From contig JAUIRK010000896.1 of assembly GCA_030549495.1 (NCBI GenBank), forward strand, positions 1,037,501 to 1,101,500: a stretch of 64,000 bases of DNA, in the 5' to 3' direction. Position 1 is the first letter of the stretch. Every line of letters begins with the position of its first letter. Origin of the DNA: Nectonema munidae (Eukaryota > Nematomorpha > Nectonematoida > Nectonematidae). The notes under the pieces were generated by a model. The model searched no databases, was not told the origin of the DNA, and saw nothing but the letters and a program-made list of their open reading frames with translations. This document shows, one piece after another, positions 43,701-48,959 of this stretch. The position numbers and the translations under genes are program-made.

Positions 43701-46700
43701 TGATTACATGAAAAAGATGCTGGTATTTCACTAGCTAAAAATATAAAAATATAAAAAATAAAATTATTCAAAAATCCTAAACTATTCCCATTCTTTTTTG
43801 ACTGGCACAAATGTTTTTTTGATTAATCTATACTTTGATTGCTTTCCATTTCTCTCTCACTCATCATGAATAAGTTTTGCTTCATGATTTTATCTATTAG
43901 TCTACTTTTTAATTCAGGTAGAGAAGTTTATACAGATAGGTCCTCACAAAAACTGGCTTTAGAATTGGCTAAAAAAACTTGATGCATATAGGAACCATCA
44001 AAAGTTCAAGGAAAGGGGTACCTAAAAATCTTTCTTATGTACCTAGAAAAAACAAAAATGTATTATTACTCTCATCTTCCCATTCTCAAATGAGCATTTC
44101 TTCAAGGGAAGACTTAAAGCCAAATGCGTTCATTGATTATTAGGGTGAACAAAAATTGACCTAATAACTCAAAAAATATTGACTTTTTTGTAAAAAAAAT
44201 TGACTTTTTCAAAAAAAAGTTTTTTTAACTTGCAAAAAAAACTGAAGCCTGATAGCCTCTTTAACAGAGTTTCGGAGCCACGAAAAAAAAATTCTGGCTC
44301 CGGAGTTATGTTTTTTAGCTTCGGTGTGAGTTCCAACACGCTCTTATATTAAGTGTATATTTTTAAAAAATTTAATAAAATATAACCAAGAAAACAGTTA
44401 GGATTAGGGAATATATGCGTGTTTTACTTGAAATTAACATTTGCGCTAGCTTTCATCTAAAAAAGGTCTTTGAAATGTGAGTGGTTAAATCATGCGAAGC
44501 AAGTTAGTGAAGGCGTATTTAAATTTTTACGGAGCTTTTTCAATTCTATATCTTTAATATCGTTATTTTTAAACCTTTTATTCAAATAATTTTTAACTCC
44601 ACAATCATCGTGACCAAACTTGATAGAGTAAAAAAGTCTTGATGCATCTTTTATGCTAAAAGAAGTTGACTCAACAAACTGCCCTAACTGAATATAGTTT
44701 TCTTTTATGTTAATTAAGCAGTTGTTTATCTAATTTTAAACAACTGATGCTTTCTCTTTCTTAACCAAAATTCTATTTTTGCATTCAAAAAAATTTACAA
44801 TTTCTTTTATTTTTGGTAAGTGATCGCAGTAGTAAGAAGCAGCATTCAGCCAGCTTGCCCATCTTGTAACAATTGGAGAAACACTTGAGCAAAAAGGTTT
44901 GTAAAAAAATTGACATAAAAAAAATTATTGACTTTTAAAAGAAAAAAAATTGACTTTATTGACCTTAAAATATTTTAAAAATAATCGAAAATTAAGTAAA
45001 TATATAATAAATAATTGTTTCTAACAAACTAAAAAACAAAATAAAAAATTTACTTTATTGACTTTATTCGCCCTATTGATTATAATGAAAATAAAAGTGA
45101 TGTGGATGGAATAATAGAAGAATTTAAAACAGGAAGAAAGACATTACCCCATTTACGACCAATGTTCCTATTTTGGAACATAAGTAATTTCATCTTCGTC
45201 TGCTTTTTTCAATGACTTTAAATATAAATCGTCTGCGTTTTTTTAGATATTGTCTGCTTTGCTTGGTCTTAAATGGGTTAAGATGACTTTTATTGATTAA
45301 TTATAACATAACACACGTTTGCTACGATTTTTATCATTCAAGAAAGGTGGAATAAAAAGACAGCAATGGTCTTGCAAGAGTTTTAATTGAGTAAAAATTT
45401 GGTGTTAGATAGGGTCTCATGACATTTCATCACACGACATTTCATCATAGCGACACTTCACCACACGACACTTCATCACATAATCAGAGAAGCTTTTTAT
45501 CATTTCAATTTCCTATATGTTGTAAAAGATTAAAACATCAGCATAGATAAATAGTCAAGATAAAAGTATTAGAGCATTATATTATCTGGAGAATTTTACC
45601 TAGGTATGATAAGCTTTTTCATGGGCATGTTGTTGATAATCTAATTATATATGAGATACTTTAACAGCTAAACAAGAAGTGAAAAGTGTACAACTTGAAG
45701 TATATATGATACATTTTTACAGGTTGTTGTATAGATAATCTTTTGAATATTTTCCCATTCTACTCACTAATACTTCCTTGTTAGTTTTTTCTTCTTGAGA
45801 ATACCTTCAACTCTTTTACTTTTAACTTTTACTCCCTTCTATTTTTTTATGTCAAAATAAAAGTTTTTGCCTTATTAACATTTAAAATGGATACAAATGA
45901 TGTTGAATATCTTTGTAAGTTTGGAACAACTTCCAAGGGAAAGGAAACTGCAATATTCAATAATTGCGAATATTATAAACATCGAAAAAACAAAGATAAT
46001 TCTATCCGTTGGCGATGCTCAGAATACCAAAAAAAGAAATGTAATGCGTTTATTACAACGTTGGGAGAACGTGTAATTTCCTCACCCAAATCTGAACATT
46101 CCCATTATTTGTACAGAGAAAAAATCTGCGCAAAATTAGCAGTGAACAAAATGAAAATTGCAATGAAAGAAGTTGGAGCAGCTCCAATGATTGTCTCTAG
46201 TGAATATTGTCAAGATATATCAACCTCATCCATGATGCGAATACCAAAGAAGCCAAACCTAATTCGAACATTACAACGATCTAAAGGAAGATTTAACACA
46301 TTACCACTTTTGCCAACTTCAACAAATTTTGAAATAACAGGTAAGTTTAGAGACAATTTATTGTATGATTCTGGCATTGACGATACCGAAAGAATTATTA
46401 TATTTGGACATAATGAAGTTGTGTCTTGTTTGTCACGTGCCAGACTCTGGATTGCTGATGGTACTTTTAAAGTTGTACCATGTTTATTTTATCAGTTGTA
46501 TACTCTTCATTTTCATTTTGGAGAAGGGCGTAATCCAGCAGGAATGTATGCTCTTCTGAAAAACAAAAGTAGAAATACTTATAGAAGAATGATTAACGCA
46601 ATGAAGAATATTGTTTCTTGTGCCAATCCTGAACAAATTCTTCAAGATTTTGAAATAGCTGCAATGACTGAATTTCAGTATGCTTTTCCGAACACAGAAA

Positions 46701-48378
46701 TCAAAGGTTGTTTTTTCCATCTTTCGCAGAATGTTTATAAAAAAGCCATTCAGTTGGGAATGAAATCCGAAATGGAAAGTGATAATGAATTAAGCACACT
46801 GATTCTTTGTTTACCTGCACTTTCTTTAGTCCCGACAAACTTTGTTGAAAATGCATTTGACACTTTAGGAACATATGCCTGAAAATGATAAAGTTACTCA
46901 GCTTCTGACATACTTTGAAAACACCTACATAAGAAGAGGATACAGAAGAAATGGAGCAGCAAGGAATCCCCTTTTTCCTATTTCAAAGTGGAATCATTTT
47001 GAAAATTGTGTGGAAGGTGTGGCTCGAACTACAAATGCTGTAGAGGGATGGCATTACTCTTTGCAATATTTATTCCAATGCAGCCACCCAACAATTTGGT
47101 ATTTCCTAAACGGTATTTACAAAGATATTGCTTTTCAACGTTTGAATTTAACTCAAGGAATAACAGGTGCACCTCTACCGACTAATAAAAAATATCTTTC
47201 TATTAAGGAGAAGATTAAAAGCATAGCTAGTCTGTTCGCACAGACTGATATCATGACATACCTTAAGGCTATTCAGTATTCTGCGTGTAAGTTGTTTGTT
47301 TTTATAAGTATGGCAATTTTTATTGTTTTTAAATTATTTCTTATACAAATAAATCAAATTATAGTACTTTCATTTTGTAATTTTTTTCCAAACGATATAT
47401 ATATAGTTTTCAGACGCATTACCGTCCCTCAATTTACCGCAAACCCATACACTACCGTAAAATTATATAGAAAGGATTTGTTCTTTGGGAATCCCTCGAT
47501 TTAATGCTCGTATCTGACATCGACAAATAGTTTTAATAAAGCAAGCAAACTCCATTTAATTGAAATATTTTTCTTTGAAGAATTTGTAAATATTATATTT
47601 TTGACAAAATATGAACGATATTATACACAAATTAAGGAACAGTTGTAAGGCATACTTTGTATTATAGTGATCTTTTTCAAACCTAACTTGACATAACGTA
47701 GTAATTATAAATAAAAATAGATGTTATTGAATGAAGATTTAAATTTTGATTTTTGAGTTAAATATTTACCCTATATTTTTAGTCTACAGTATTTATATTA
47801 ATAAAATGAGCATAACTTCAATGGGTTAGTTATAATAATATATCTTAATACCCTGTATCAGAGTACGACAGGGAGGTTAAATTTTTCGTGGCAGGGATCA
47901 TAAGACCAACGATGTTGTGGTAAATGTAGGCGAATAATTATTTTATATTTGGTTGTGATGATATGTCGTGTGATGAAATGTCGTGTGATGAAATGTCGTA
48001 GCACGGTTAGATAGAACATGGGTATATAAATGGCATCACAGAAATTTTAGACTCGTAAAAATTTTTGTCAAGTGTCCTTTTTTACATTTATTATTAACGG
48101 ACAAGTTTGATCTTTTCCAACCCTCGCAGTAAAAGTTCTTAATACATTCATATTACAATATCATACAATTCAAAGATAAAAAATTTGCACCGCGACACCC
48201 AAATTTAGCCCTTTAGAGGCGCACACGTGAGAAAAATAGGGCATAGAATGGAAAACAAGTTGTTATATAAGTTACTTTTATAAAAGTATTCGTCGACATT
48301 GACAAGCCAGCCAGCATCGTCATGACTATGACAGATCAAGTGAACATTAATTTTTTCAGGATCGCCAAGATCACAAAA
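7585..48378 (-). CDS. MAN2B1-like: Lysosomal-type alpha-mannosidase gene (GH38), 14 recognised exons
   Basis: Hydrolyses terminal alpha-mannose residues of N-glycans; lysosomal family members act in glycoprotein breakdown. Fourteen exons match the family in order: zinc motif HSHDDAGW, nucleophile motif VDPFGHS, acid/base motif TMGGDF, zinc motif QHHDAITGT, then the beta-sandwich half with YTDSNGR, NYYPV and LTDR-like VTDRAQG. The known zinc ligands (His72, Asp74, Asp196, His446 in mammalian lysosomal numbering) and Asp319 all have counterparts. Borders are GT/AG and phases agree at each junction, which argues for a working gene. Coding total is 2230 nt (about 743 aa) against about 1000 aa usual. 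Not found: the signal-peptide exon, about 45 residues between exons 8 and 9, and the C-terminal 150-200 residues. Introns run from 60 nt to 7.1 kb and carry most of the transposons listed here. YTDSNGR/NYYPV favour the lysosomal over the Golgi type. Confidence 0.9.
8262..8748 (+). mobile_element. hAT transposase fragment, ZBED5/SCAND3-like
   Basis: The plus strand matches the N-terminal part of ZBED5-like hAT proteins: YIRFGS, a BED-type finger with QCVICYKT and [39 protein letters not shown], then [20 protein letters not shown]. About 25-30 residues expected between GESLIK and the [12 protein letters not shown] block are absent, an internal deletion. Frame changes and a stop show it is dead. 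The minus-strand ORF here is only its shadow. Confidence 0.75.
9187..10812 (+). mobile_element. Second piggyBac-type transposase, decayed, with a 58-nt intron
   Basis: A different piggyBac lineage from the one at the left edge. Visible in order: N-terminal [54 protein letters not shown], then after a GTAAGT...TTTTCTAG intron (9719-9776) [16 protein letters not shown] and [27 protein letters not shown], and a C-terminal Cys finger near 10680-10810 (CVICF, CSKCH, CNEH, CDTC). Where the relatives have ADRFFM this copy has CNRFFM, so the second catalytic Asp is Asn. Several stops and frameshifts; inactive. Confidence 0.85.
9719..9776 (+). other. Short spliceosomal-type intron in the piggyBac transposase
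   Basis: GTAAGT at the 5' side, a pyrimidine run and TTCTAG at the 3' side. Removing it joins the exon ending ...LFAK to [13 protein letters not shown], which aligns with uninterrupted FHKYWSPSNCVTIDEQ in the other piggyBac. Size is close to the 60-nt host intron at 38448-38507. Confidence 0.7.
10813..11485. other. AT-rich intron sequence, nothing recognised
   Basis: TATA-type simple sequence near 10960-10990. No homology on either strand apart from the exon that follows. Confidence 0.4.
11486..11655 (-). CDS. Alpha-mannosidase exon 13 (FYTDSNGR)
   Basis: Acceptor TTGTTTAG, donor GTATTC; 170 nt. Reads [20 protein letters not shown] and [15 protein letters not shown], matching [20 protein letters not shown] and VAGNYYPVNTRIYI. 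Diagnostic for lysosomal-type members. Confidence 0.95.
11656..13099. other. AT-rich intron sequence, nothing recognised
   Basis: Low-complexity A/T runs; a short ORF at 12362-12589 has no recognisable domain. No repeat ends were found here. Confidence 0.4.
13108..13494 (+). mobile_element. Merlin (IS1595/ISXO2-type) non-autonomous element
   Basis: 387 bp with 29-bp terminal inverted repeats (one mismatch) beginning GGTACTTTCCTGTTATCGCC, flanked by a perfect 8-bp duplication AAATATTG (13100-13107 and 13495-13502). The interior at about 13246-13401 still encodes a transposase C-terminus: [20 protein letters not shown], then FYPPTD and stop, matching the DSYMCEFMWRE part of the Merlin transposase at 52487. 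TSD length and transposase type agree with the Merlin superfamily. Confidence 0.9.
13694..13820 (+). mobile_element. piggyBac-type MITE, copy 2
   Basis: Left end ATAACCGGTTAACGGCC, right end CTGGTCGTTAACGGGTTAA, which are inverted copies of each other. The left TTAA has changed to ATAA. The interior is the same as the copies at 4582 and 50531 (AAATCGTCTGCGTTTAT, ACAAATCTTCTGCTTTACA). Confidence 0.72.
14457..14583 (-). CDS. Alpha-mannosidase exon 12 (VTEVHQTY)
   Basis: Acceptor CTTTTCAAAG, donor GTCTTT; 127 nt. Reads [20 protein letters not shown] and IEIEWFIGN, matching [20 protein letters not shown] and LELEWSVGP. The odd base pairs with exon 13 to give Glu. Too short for a long ORF; found by homology. 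Confidence 0.92.
14690..14890 (+). repeat. Possible decayed tRNA-derived SINE
   Basis: TGGTATAGTGCATAGATTTTC is A-box-like and GGTTAGGGTTCGAT is B-box-like at the expected spacing. It is not clearly related to the SINE pair at 39898 and 62012. Weak call. Confidence 0.25.
15315..17715 (+). other. GC-rich coding-like island of unknown origin, broken
   Basis: About 2.4 kb at roughly 50% G+C, set sharply into an AT-rich intron. It contains several short open stretches on the plus strand with balanced, protein-like composition rich in Gly, Arg, Trp and Pro, among them [34 protein letters not shown] and [12 protein letters not shown] do not recognise a family. It reads as a long single gene that has decayed with many breaks. 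Possible sources are a non-retroviral virus-derived insertion or other foreign DNA; a diverged transposon is less likely because no terminal repeats were seen. If viral, it is an old fossil. Confidence 0.45.
18226..18414 (-). CDS. Alpha-mannosidase exon 11
   Basis: Acceptor TTTTGATGCAG, donor GTTTTT; 189 nt, 63 codons, phase 0. Reads [18 protein letters not shown], matching HIRATFDPDTGLLMEIMN, then [11 protein letters not shown] and the [10 protein letters not shown] segment, like the family's SGAYIFRPN. Start of the beta-sandwich half. Confidence 0.88.
18660..18720. repeat. Short CTCCGAC-rich patch
   Basis: ACTCCGACCCCGACAACTCCC. Similar CTCCGA-rich patches occur at 20480-20545 and 44270-44345, suggesting a dispersed simple repeat or repeat-element end. 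Confidence 0.3.
18721..20460. other. AT-rich intron sequence, nothing recognised
   Basis: A CA-rich stretch (CACACACA) lies near 19008-19020. The ORF at 19029-19256 has no recognisable domain. Confidence 0.4.
20461..20545. repeat. ACACCAACTCCGACTCC simple repeat
   Basis: Degenerate hexamer-like tract (ACACCA / ACTCCG). It generates a Val-Gly string in a minus-strand ORF that is not a gene. Confidence 0.55.
20546..21793. other. AT-rich intron sequence, nothing recognised
   Basis: No homology found; short ORFs here are Lys/Phe/Ile-rich and look random. Confidence 0.4.
21794..21973 (-). CDS. Alpha-mannosidase exon 10
   Basis: Acceptor TTTTTGTTTAG, proposed donor GTAGGC; 180 nt, phase 0. Weakly conserved region, as in the family as a whole: [20 protein letters not shown] matches LLFSASLPALGFSTYSV. 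The 5' border and phase are secure; the 3' border was chosen for phase and could move. Confidence 0.72.
22384..23640 (+). mobile_element. hAT transposase fossil, GTF2IRD2-like
   Basis: Opens with [20 protein letters not shown], the start expected for GTF2IRD2-like hAT proteins (BED-type finger region). It continues with SVAVLK, then near 22910 [11 protein letters not shown] (first DDE-region Asp, DESTD motif), and near 23560-23625 [20 protein letters not shown], matching the family's VVKTVNFIRSKGLNHRQF. Many stops and frame changes; no C-terminal dimerisation domain seen. Old and dead. Confidence 0.7.
25192..25314 (-). CDS. Alpha-mannosidase exon 9 ([10 protein letters not shown])
   Basis: Acceptor GTTTCTTTAG, donor GTAAAT; 123 nt, 41 codons, phase 0. 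Reads [19 protein letters not shown], matching VIVYNPLGRKVNWMVRLPV of the family. A Bel/Pao fragment starts only about 270 bp away on the other strand, in the upstream intron. Confidence 0.85.
25583..26259 (+). mobile_element. Bel/Pao LTR retrotransposon fragment (pol), fossil
   Basis: RNase H-region and linker text of a Bel/Pao polyprotein: [33 protein letters not shown], then the family's [20 protein letters not shown] and [11 protein letters not shown], followed by [13 protein letters not shown]. No LTR, gag or integrase is seen nearby. A short broken remnant with a small number of breaks, inside a mannosidase intron. Fossil only. Confidence 0.85.
26260..29960. other. Long AT-rich intron, one expected exon missing
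   Basis: Nothing recognised apart from low-complexity A/T sequence and a GC-richer patch near 29030-29130. The mannosidase segment expected between exons 8 and 9 should lie here or nearby, but no convincing match was found. A good acceptor (CTTTCTCTTTAG) on the minus strand near 29905 leads into text I cannot align. Confidence 0.4.
29968..30150 (-). CDS. Alpha-mannosidase exon 8 (QHHDAITGT)
   Basis: Acceptor TTATTTCAG; proposed donor GTACCT, less typical than the others. 183 nt, phase 0. Encodes [19 protein letters not shown], the family hallmark with the fourth zinc ligand (His446 in mammals), followed by a basic helix. The next expected piece, about 45 residues with a Cys-rich CxxLNxSxC stretch in mammals, was not found before exon 9. 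Confidence 0.93.
30151..30939. other. Mannosidase intron, nothing recognised
   Basis: AT-rich, no repeat ends or coding matches. Confidence 0.5.
30940..31155 (-). CDS. Alpha-mannosidase exon 7 (YSTPSCY)
   Basis: Acceptor ATTTTTAG, donor GTGAGT; 216 nt, 72 codons, phase 0. Reads [16 protein letters not shown], then [20 protein letters not shown], matching VLYSTPACYLWELN and [20 protein letters not shown] of the family. Confidence 0.95.
31640..31897 (-). mobile_element. CAGTGGCGGATCC-ended MITE, copy 1
   Basis: Read on the minus strand it starts CAGTGGCGGATCCA and continues ATAGGGAAGGGGCG, GCTAAAAGTCTTCAG and ACGACAGCTGTATT, ending at a long G run. The interior of about 100 bp is nearly identical to 51203-51300 on the plus strand. 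The CAGTGGCGG end is common among hAT-like MITEs; the other end here is blurred by the homopolymer. Confidence 0.7.
31650..31667. repeat. Poly-C tract
   Basis: An uninterrupted run of C at the inner end of the CAGTGGCGG MITE. Confidence 0.9.
31898..33110. other. Mannosidase intron, nothing recognised
   Basis: AT-rich. ORFs near 32717 have no recognisable domain. Confidence 0.4.
33125..34557 (+). mobile_element. 5'-truncated RTE-like LINE with 11-bp duplication
   Basis: Starts inside the RT ([42 protein letters not shown] with the catalytic YADD at about 33575) and runs on through [13 protein letters not shown], a Cys-rich knuckle ([25 protein letters not shown]), [24 protein letters not shown] and the C-terminal WRRRCKK. 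It ends in TGATGATGATGATGA. CACTCGTGCTT flanks both sides (33114-33124, 34558-34568). Several stops and frameshifts. Inserted in plus orientation in the largest mannosidase intron, apparently splitting older sequence related to 34565-35175. Confidence 0.92.
34569..35175 (+). pseudogene. Relic of an unclassified conserved ORF (PFGIPM / YFC / DLIRDLNL motifs)
   Basis: Text in one frame with stops: [53 protein letters not shown], then [16 protein letters not shown] and [10 protein letters not shown]. From memory, proteins with PFGxPMVWREPxxHxxDCYFC and DLxRDLxLxKxxAELLxSRLKEKN are scattered in many copies in arthropod and some other invertebrate genomes and are annotated as uncharacterised. Function unknown; the multi-copy habit suggests carriage by a repeat. 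Broken. Confidence 0.5.
35530..37642 (-). mobile_element. Near full-length hAT transposon, minus strand
   Basis: Read 37480 to 35740: a degenerate BED finger ([20 protein letters not shown]), [67 protein letters not shown], then the C-terminal dimerisation domain [20 protein letters not shown] with NALCFLKS. That is the standard hAT order. A few frame changes and stops split it. AT-rich ends carry ACCGG/CCGGT subterminal motifs (AACCGGTTTTT at 35557, GACCGGTTAAACCCG near 37610) and CATCCCTA at the right end. I could not fix a clean 8-bp duplication, so the limits are approximate. Confidence 0.85.
37643..38258. other. Mannosidase intron, nothing recognised
   Basis: AT-rich spacer between the hAT element and exon 6. 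Confidence 0.45.
38259..38447 (-). CDS. Alpha-mannosidase exon 6 (acid/base residue)
   Basis: Acceptor TTTGTTTGTAG, donor GTAAAC; 189 nt, phase 0 at both ends. Contains [20 protein letters not shown] and [11 protein letters not shown], matching RTNHTVMTMGSDFQYENAN and MWFKNLDKLI. The Asp of GGDF is the presumed catalytic acid/base. Its 3' intron is the longest found (7.1 kb) and holds the unclassified ORF relic, the LINE and a whole hAT element. Confidence 0.95.
38508..38605 (-). CDS. Alpha-mannosidase exon 5
   Basis: Acceptor TTTTCTTAG, donor GTATGC; 98 nt (2 + 32 codons). Reads [20 protein letters not shown], matching the family's LFTGVLPNGYNPPRNLCWD. Too short to appear as a long ORF; found by homology and splice sites. 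Followed by the smallest intron of the gene, 60 nt. Confidence 0.9.
39145..39324 (-). CDS. Alpha-mannosidase exon 4 (catalytic nucleophile)
   Basis: Acceptor TTTTTTTTAG, donor GTGATT; 180 nt. Contains [14 protein letters not shown], in which the Asp is the GH38 nucleophile and zinc ligand, followed by [16 protein letters not shown]. Gln replaces the mammalian His before the hydrophobic residue. The exon end joins to exon 5 to form an Ala codon. Confidence 0.95.
39325..39897. other. Intron sequence rich in CAAACA
   Basis: A/C-rich plus strand (repeated AAACAAACA-like text, 39360-39760) without tandem regularity; no coding match. Confidence 0.4.
39898..40045 (+). repeat. tRNA-derived SINE, copy 1
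   Basis: Begins GGGGCGTGAGTAGGGTTCG, has a B-box GGGTTCGATC (39949-39958) and a tail with TTCTCGATGAAAACACCCCA and CCTTTACCTTA. Shares head, B-box and tail with the copy at 62012. The A-box is more diverged than in that copy. Lies in a mannosidase intron, opposite to the gene. Confidence 0.75.
40046..40887. other. Mannosidase intron, nothing recognised
   Basis: AT-rich; no convincing coding or repeat match. Confidence 0.4.
40888..41004 (-). CDS. Alpha-mannosidase exon 3 ([10 protein letters not shown])
   Basis: Acceptor TTTGACAG, donor GTATTG; 117 nt. Encodes [19 protein letters not shown] and DQMTLGLKF, matching the family's RLEFANGGWVMNDEAATHY and DQMTLGLRF almost residue for residue. Leaves one base, which pairs with the two leading bases of exon 4 to give a Glu codon (TFGERATP). 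Confidence 0.95.
41005..42522. other. Mannosidase intron, nothing recognised
   Basis: AT-rich; a GC-richer patch at 41210-41250 is not recognised. Confidence 0.4.
42523..42702 (-). CDS. Alpha-mannosidase exon 2
   Basis: Acceptor TGTGTTTAG, donor GTGCCT; 180 nt (2 + 59 codons + 1). Reads [13 protein letters not shown] ... [12 protein letters not shown], matching the family's VQYILDSV ... FIYVEIAFFSRW. Phase joins correctly to exons 1 and 3; the joined codon gives [11 protein letters not shown] across the next junction. The 5.6-kb intron upstream holds the hAT relic, a piggyBac-type MITE and the Mutator-like element. Confidence 0.92.
42703..44132. other. Mannosidase intron, little recognised
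   Basis: GATTAACGGGTTAAAC near 43010 resembles one end of the piggyBac-type MITE. CACTGACGGACAAAAAAAG near 43237 resembles a Tc1-like end but no partner was found. The rest is AT-rich. Confidence 0.35.
44141..45075 (-). mobile_element. hAT relic with 8-bp target duplication
   Basis: 935 bp from TAGGGTGAAC to TTATTCGCCCTA (inverted ends), flanked by TTGATTAT on both sides (44133-44140, 45076-45083). The minus strand near 44890-44600 encodes [20 protein letters not shown], matching the VTRWGTWLNAADYYC block of hAT transposases, then [12 protein letters not shown]. Both ends contain repeated TTGACTTTT-like text. Heavily deleted inside; dead, although the ends and the TSD are clear. Confidence 0.85.
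44265..44345. repeat. CTCCGGAG-rich patch
   Basis: GAGTTTCGGAGCCACG and CTGGCTCCGGAGTTATG inside the hAT relic; similar to the CTCCGA patches at 18.7 and 20.5 kb. Confidence 0.4.
45144..45281 (-). mobile_element. piggyBac-type MITE, subfamily B, copy 1
   Basis: Ends TTACCCCATTTACGACCAA and TTGGTCTTAAATGGGTTAA. Read on the minus strand the interior (ACGCAGACGATTTATATT, GTCATTGAAAAAAGCAGACG) is almost the same as 51069-51200 on the plus strand. Related at its ends to the copies at 4.6, 13.7 and 50.5 kb. Confidence 0.72.
45413..48005 (+). mobile_element. Mutator-like element (MULE) with tandem-repeat termini
   Basis: 2593 bp flanked by the 9-bp duplication GTTAGATAG (45404-45412, 48006-48014), the length typical of MULEs. 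Both ends carry tandem GACATTTCATCACAC units: three to four imperfect units at each end, inverted relative to one another. The inside encodes a FLYWCH-finger MULE transposase on the plus strand (45887-47290). The TSD is intact and one frame change is visible, so this looks like a young insertion. It sits in the intron between mannosidase exons 1 and 2, against the gene's direction. Confidence 0.93.
45887..47290 (+). CDS. FLYWCH-finger MULE transposase, one frameshift
   Basis: Starts MDTNDVEYL; residues about 20-73 form a FLYWCH zinc finger (W42, C44, C52, H71, H73). The DDE core follows: [12 protein letters not shown] (first Asp, about residue 190), [10 protein letters not shown] (second Asp, about 253), the [12 protein letters not shown] block, and in the next frame [12 protein letters not shown] with the catalytic Glu. 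The first ORF stops at 46882 and the reading continues from 46875 in another frame ([20 protein letters not shown]), so one 1-nt frameshift near 46868-46880 divides the protein. No other stop is seen up to about 47290, where GTAAGT may begin an intron. All three catalytic residues are present. Confidence 0.92.
48276..48378 (-). CDS. Alpha-mannosidase exon 1 of those recognised (zinc motif HxHDD)
   Basis: Acceptor TTATTTAG before 48378, donor GTAACT after 48276; 103 nt, entering in phase 0 and leaving one base over. It encodes a segment with [14 protein letters not shown], matching the family's NVHLLPHTHDDVGW, which supplies two zinc ligands, then VDEYFYK. It must be preceded by at least one exon with the signal peptide, which I cannot find to the right. 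A Mutator-like element ends 271 bp downstream and a hAT MITE starts 108 bp upstream, so the exon is boxed in by insertions. Confidence 0.93.
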
Positions 48379-48485
48379 CTAAATAAGGAAAGAGAAAAGG
48401 AAAAATATAGAAAAAAGAAAATATTTCTTTAAGTCAGTAAGTAGACAAGTATTGGAAGCAGGGACGGTTAACCTCACCATGAGAC

Positions 48486-48782
48486 CAGGCCCGTAGCCAG
48501 CGAGGGCAGGAGGGGGCCAAGCCCCCCCCCCCCAACTCAGAACTCAGATTCAGAGCCCCCCCCCCCCCCCTCAACCTAATATATTTCGATATCAATAAAG
48601 GGTTCATAAAAATTTGGTACTTATTAGTTATCTCCCTCCCACTTTAATTTTTTTTTTCAGTAATTTAGTAAAAAAAAATTTTTGAATGGGGCAGAGATAA
48701 CCCATAAGTACCAAAAAAAATTTTGAGAAAATATTTACCCCCCCCCCCCCCCCCCAATTGAAAAGTCCTAGCTAGGGGCCTG
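48486..48782 (+). mobile_element. hAT-type MITE with 8-bp duplication and poly-C tracts
   Basis: 297 bp from CAGGCCCGTAGCCAGC to CCTAGCTAGGGGCCTG (imperfect inverted repeat), flanked by CATGAGAC on both sides (48478-48485, 48783-48790). Contains three long C runs (from about 48521, 48558 and 48739) and an inner palindromic insert at 48616-48712. End type and TSD length fit hAT. Confidence 0.85.
48616..48712 (+). mobile_element. Merlin-like mini-MITE nested in the hAT MITE
   Basis: 97 bp with inverted ends GGTACTTATTAGTTATCTCC and (other strand) GGTACTTATGGGTTATCTCT, close to the Merlin ends at 13108 and 53207. Flanks are A-rich, so an 8-bp duplication cannot be confirmed. Confidence 0.6.
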
Positions 48783-48959
48783 CATGAGACCTACGCCACG
48801 AAAGATTATTGGGCAATTATGCAAAGTTAACGTTTATATAAATTTTGTTGAAAATTAATTTGCTGCACTATACCTTTGCAATTCATTTATTATTAGTTCA
48901 AATTCAAACATTCAAAAAATAAAAAAATTAGTTGAGGGCTTAAAATCAAAATTGCAGGT

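Noticed and set aside
43237-43830. Tc1/mariner element from CACTGACGGACAAAAA and CTGGCACAAATG-like ends
   Set aside because: The ends do not match well, flanking TA is not symmetrical and there is no transposase text.
45413-45480. Short direct repeats that could suggest a CRISPR-like array
   Set aside because: They are the tandem terminal units of the Mutator-like element, mirrored at its other end; there are no unique spacers.
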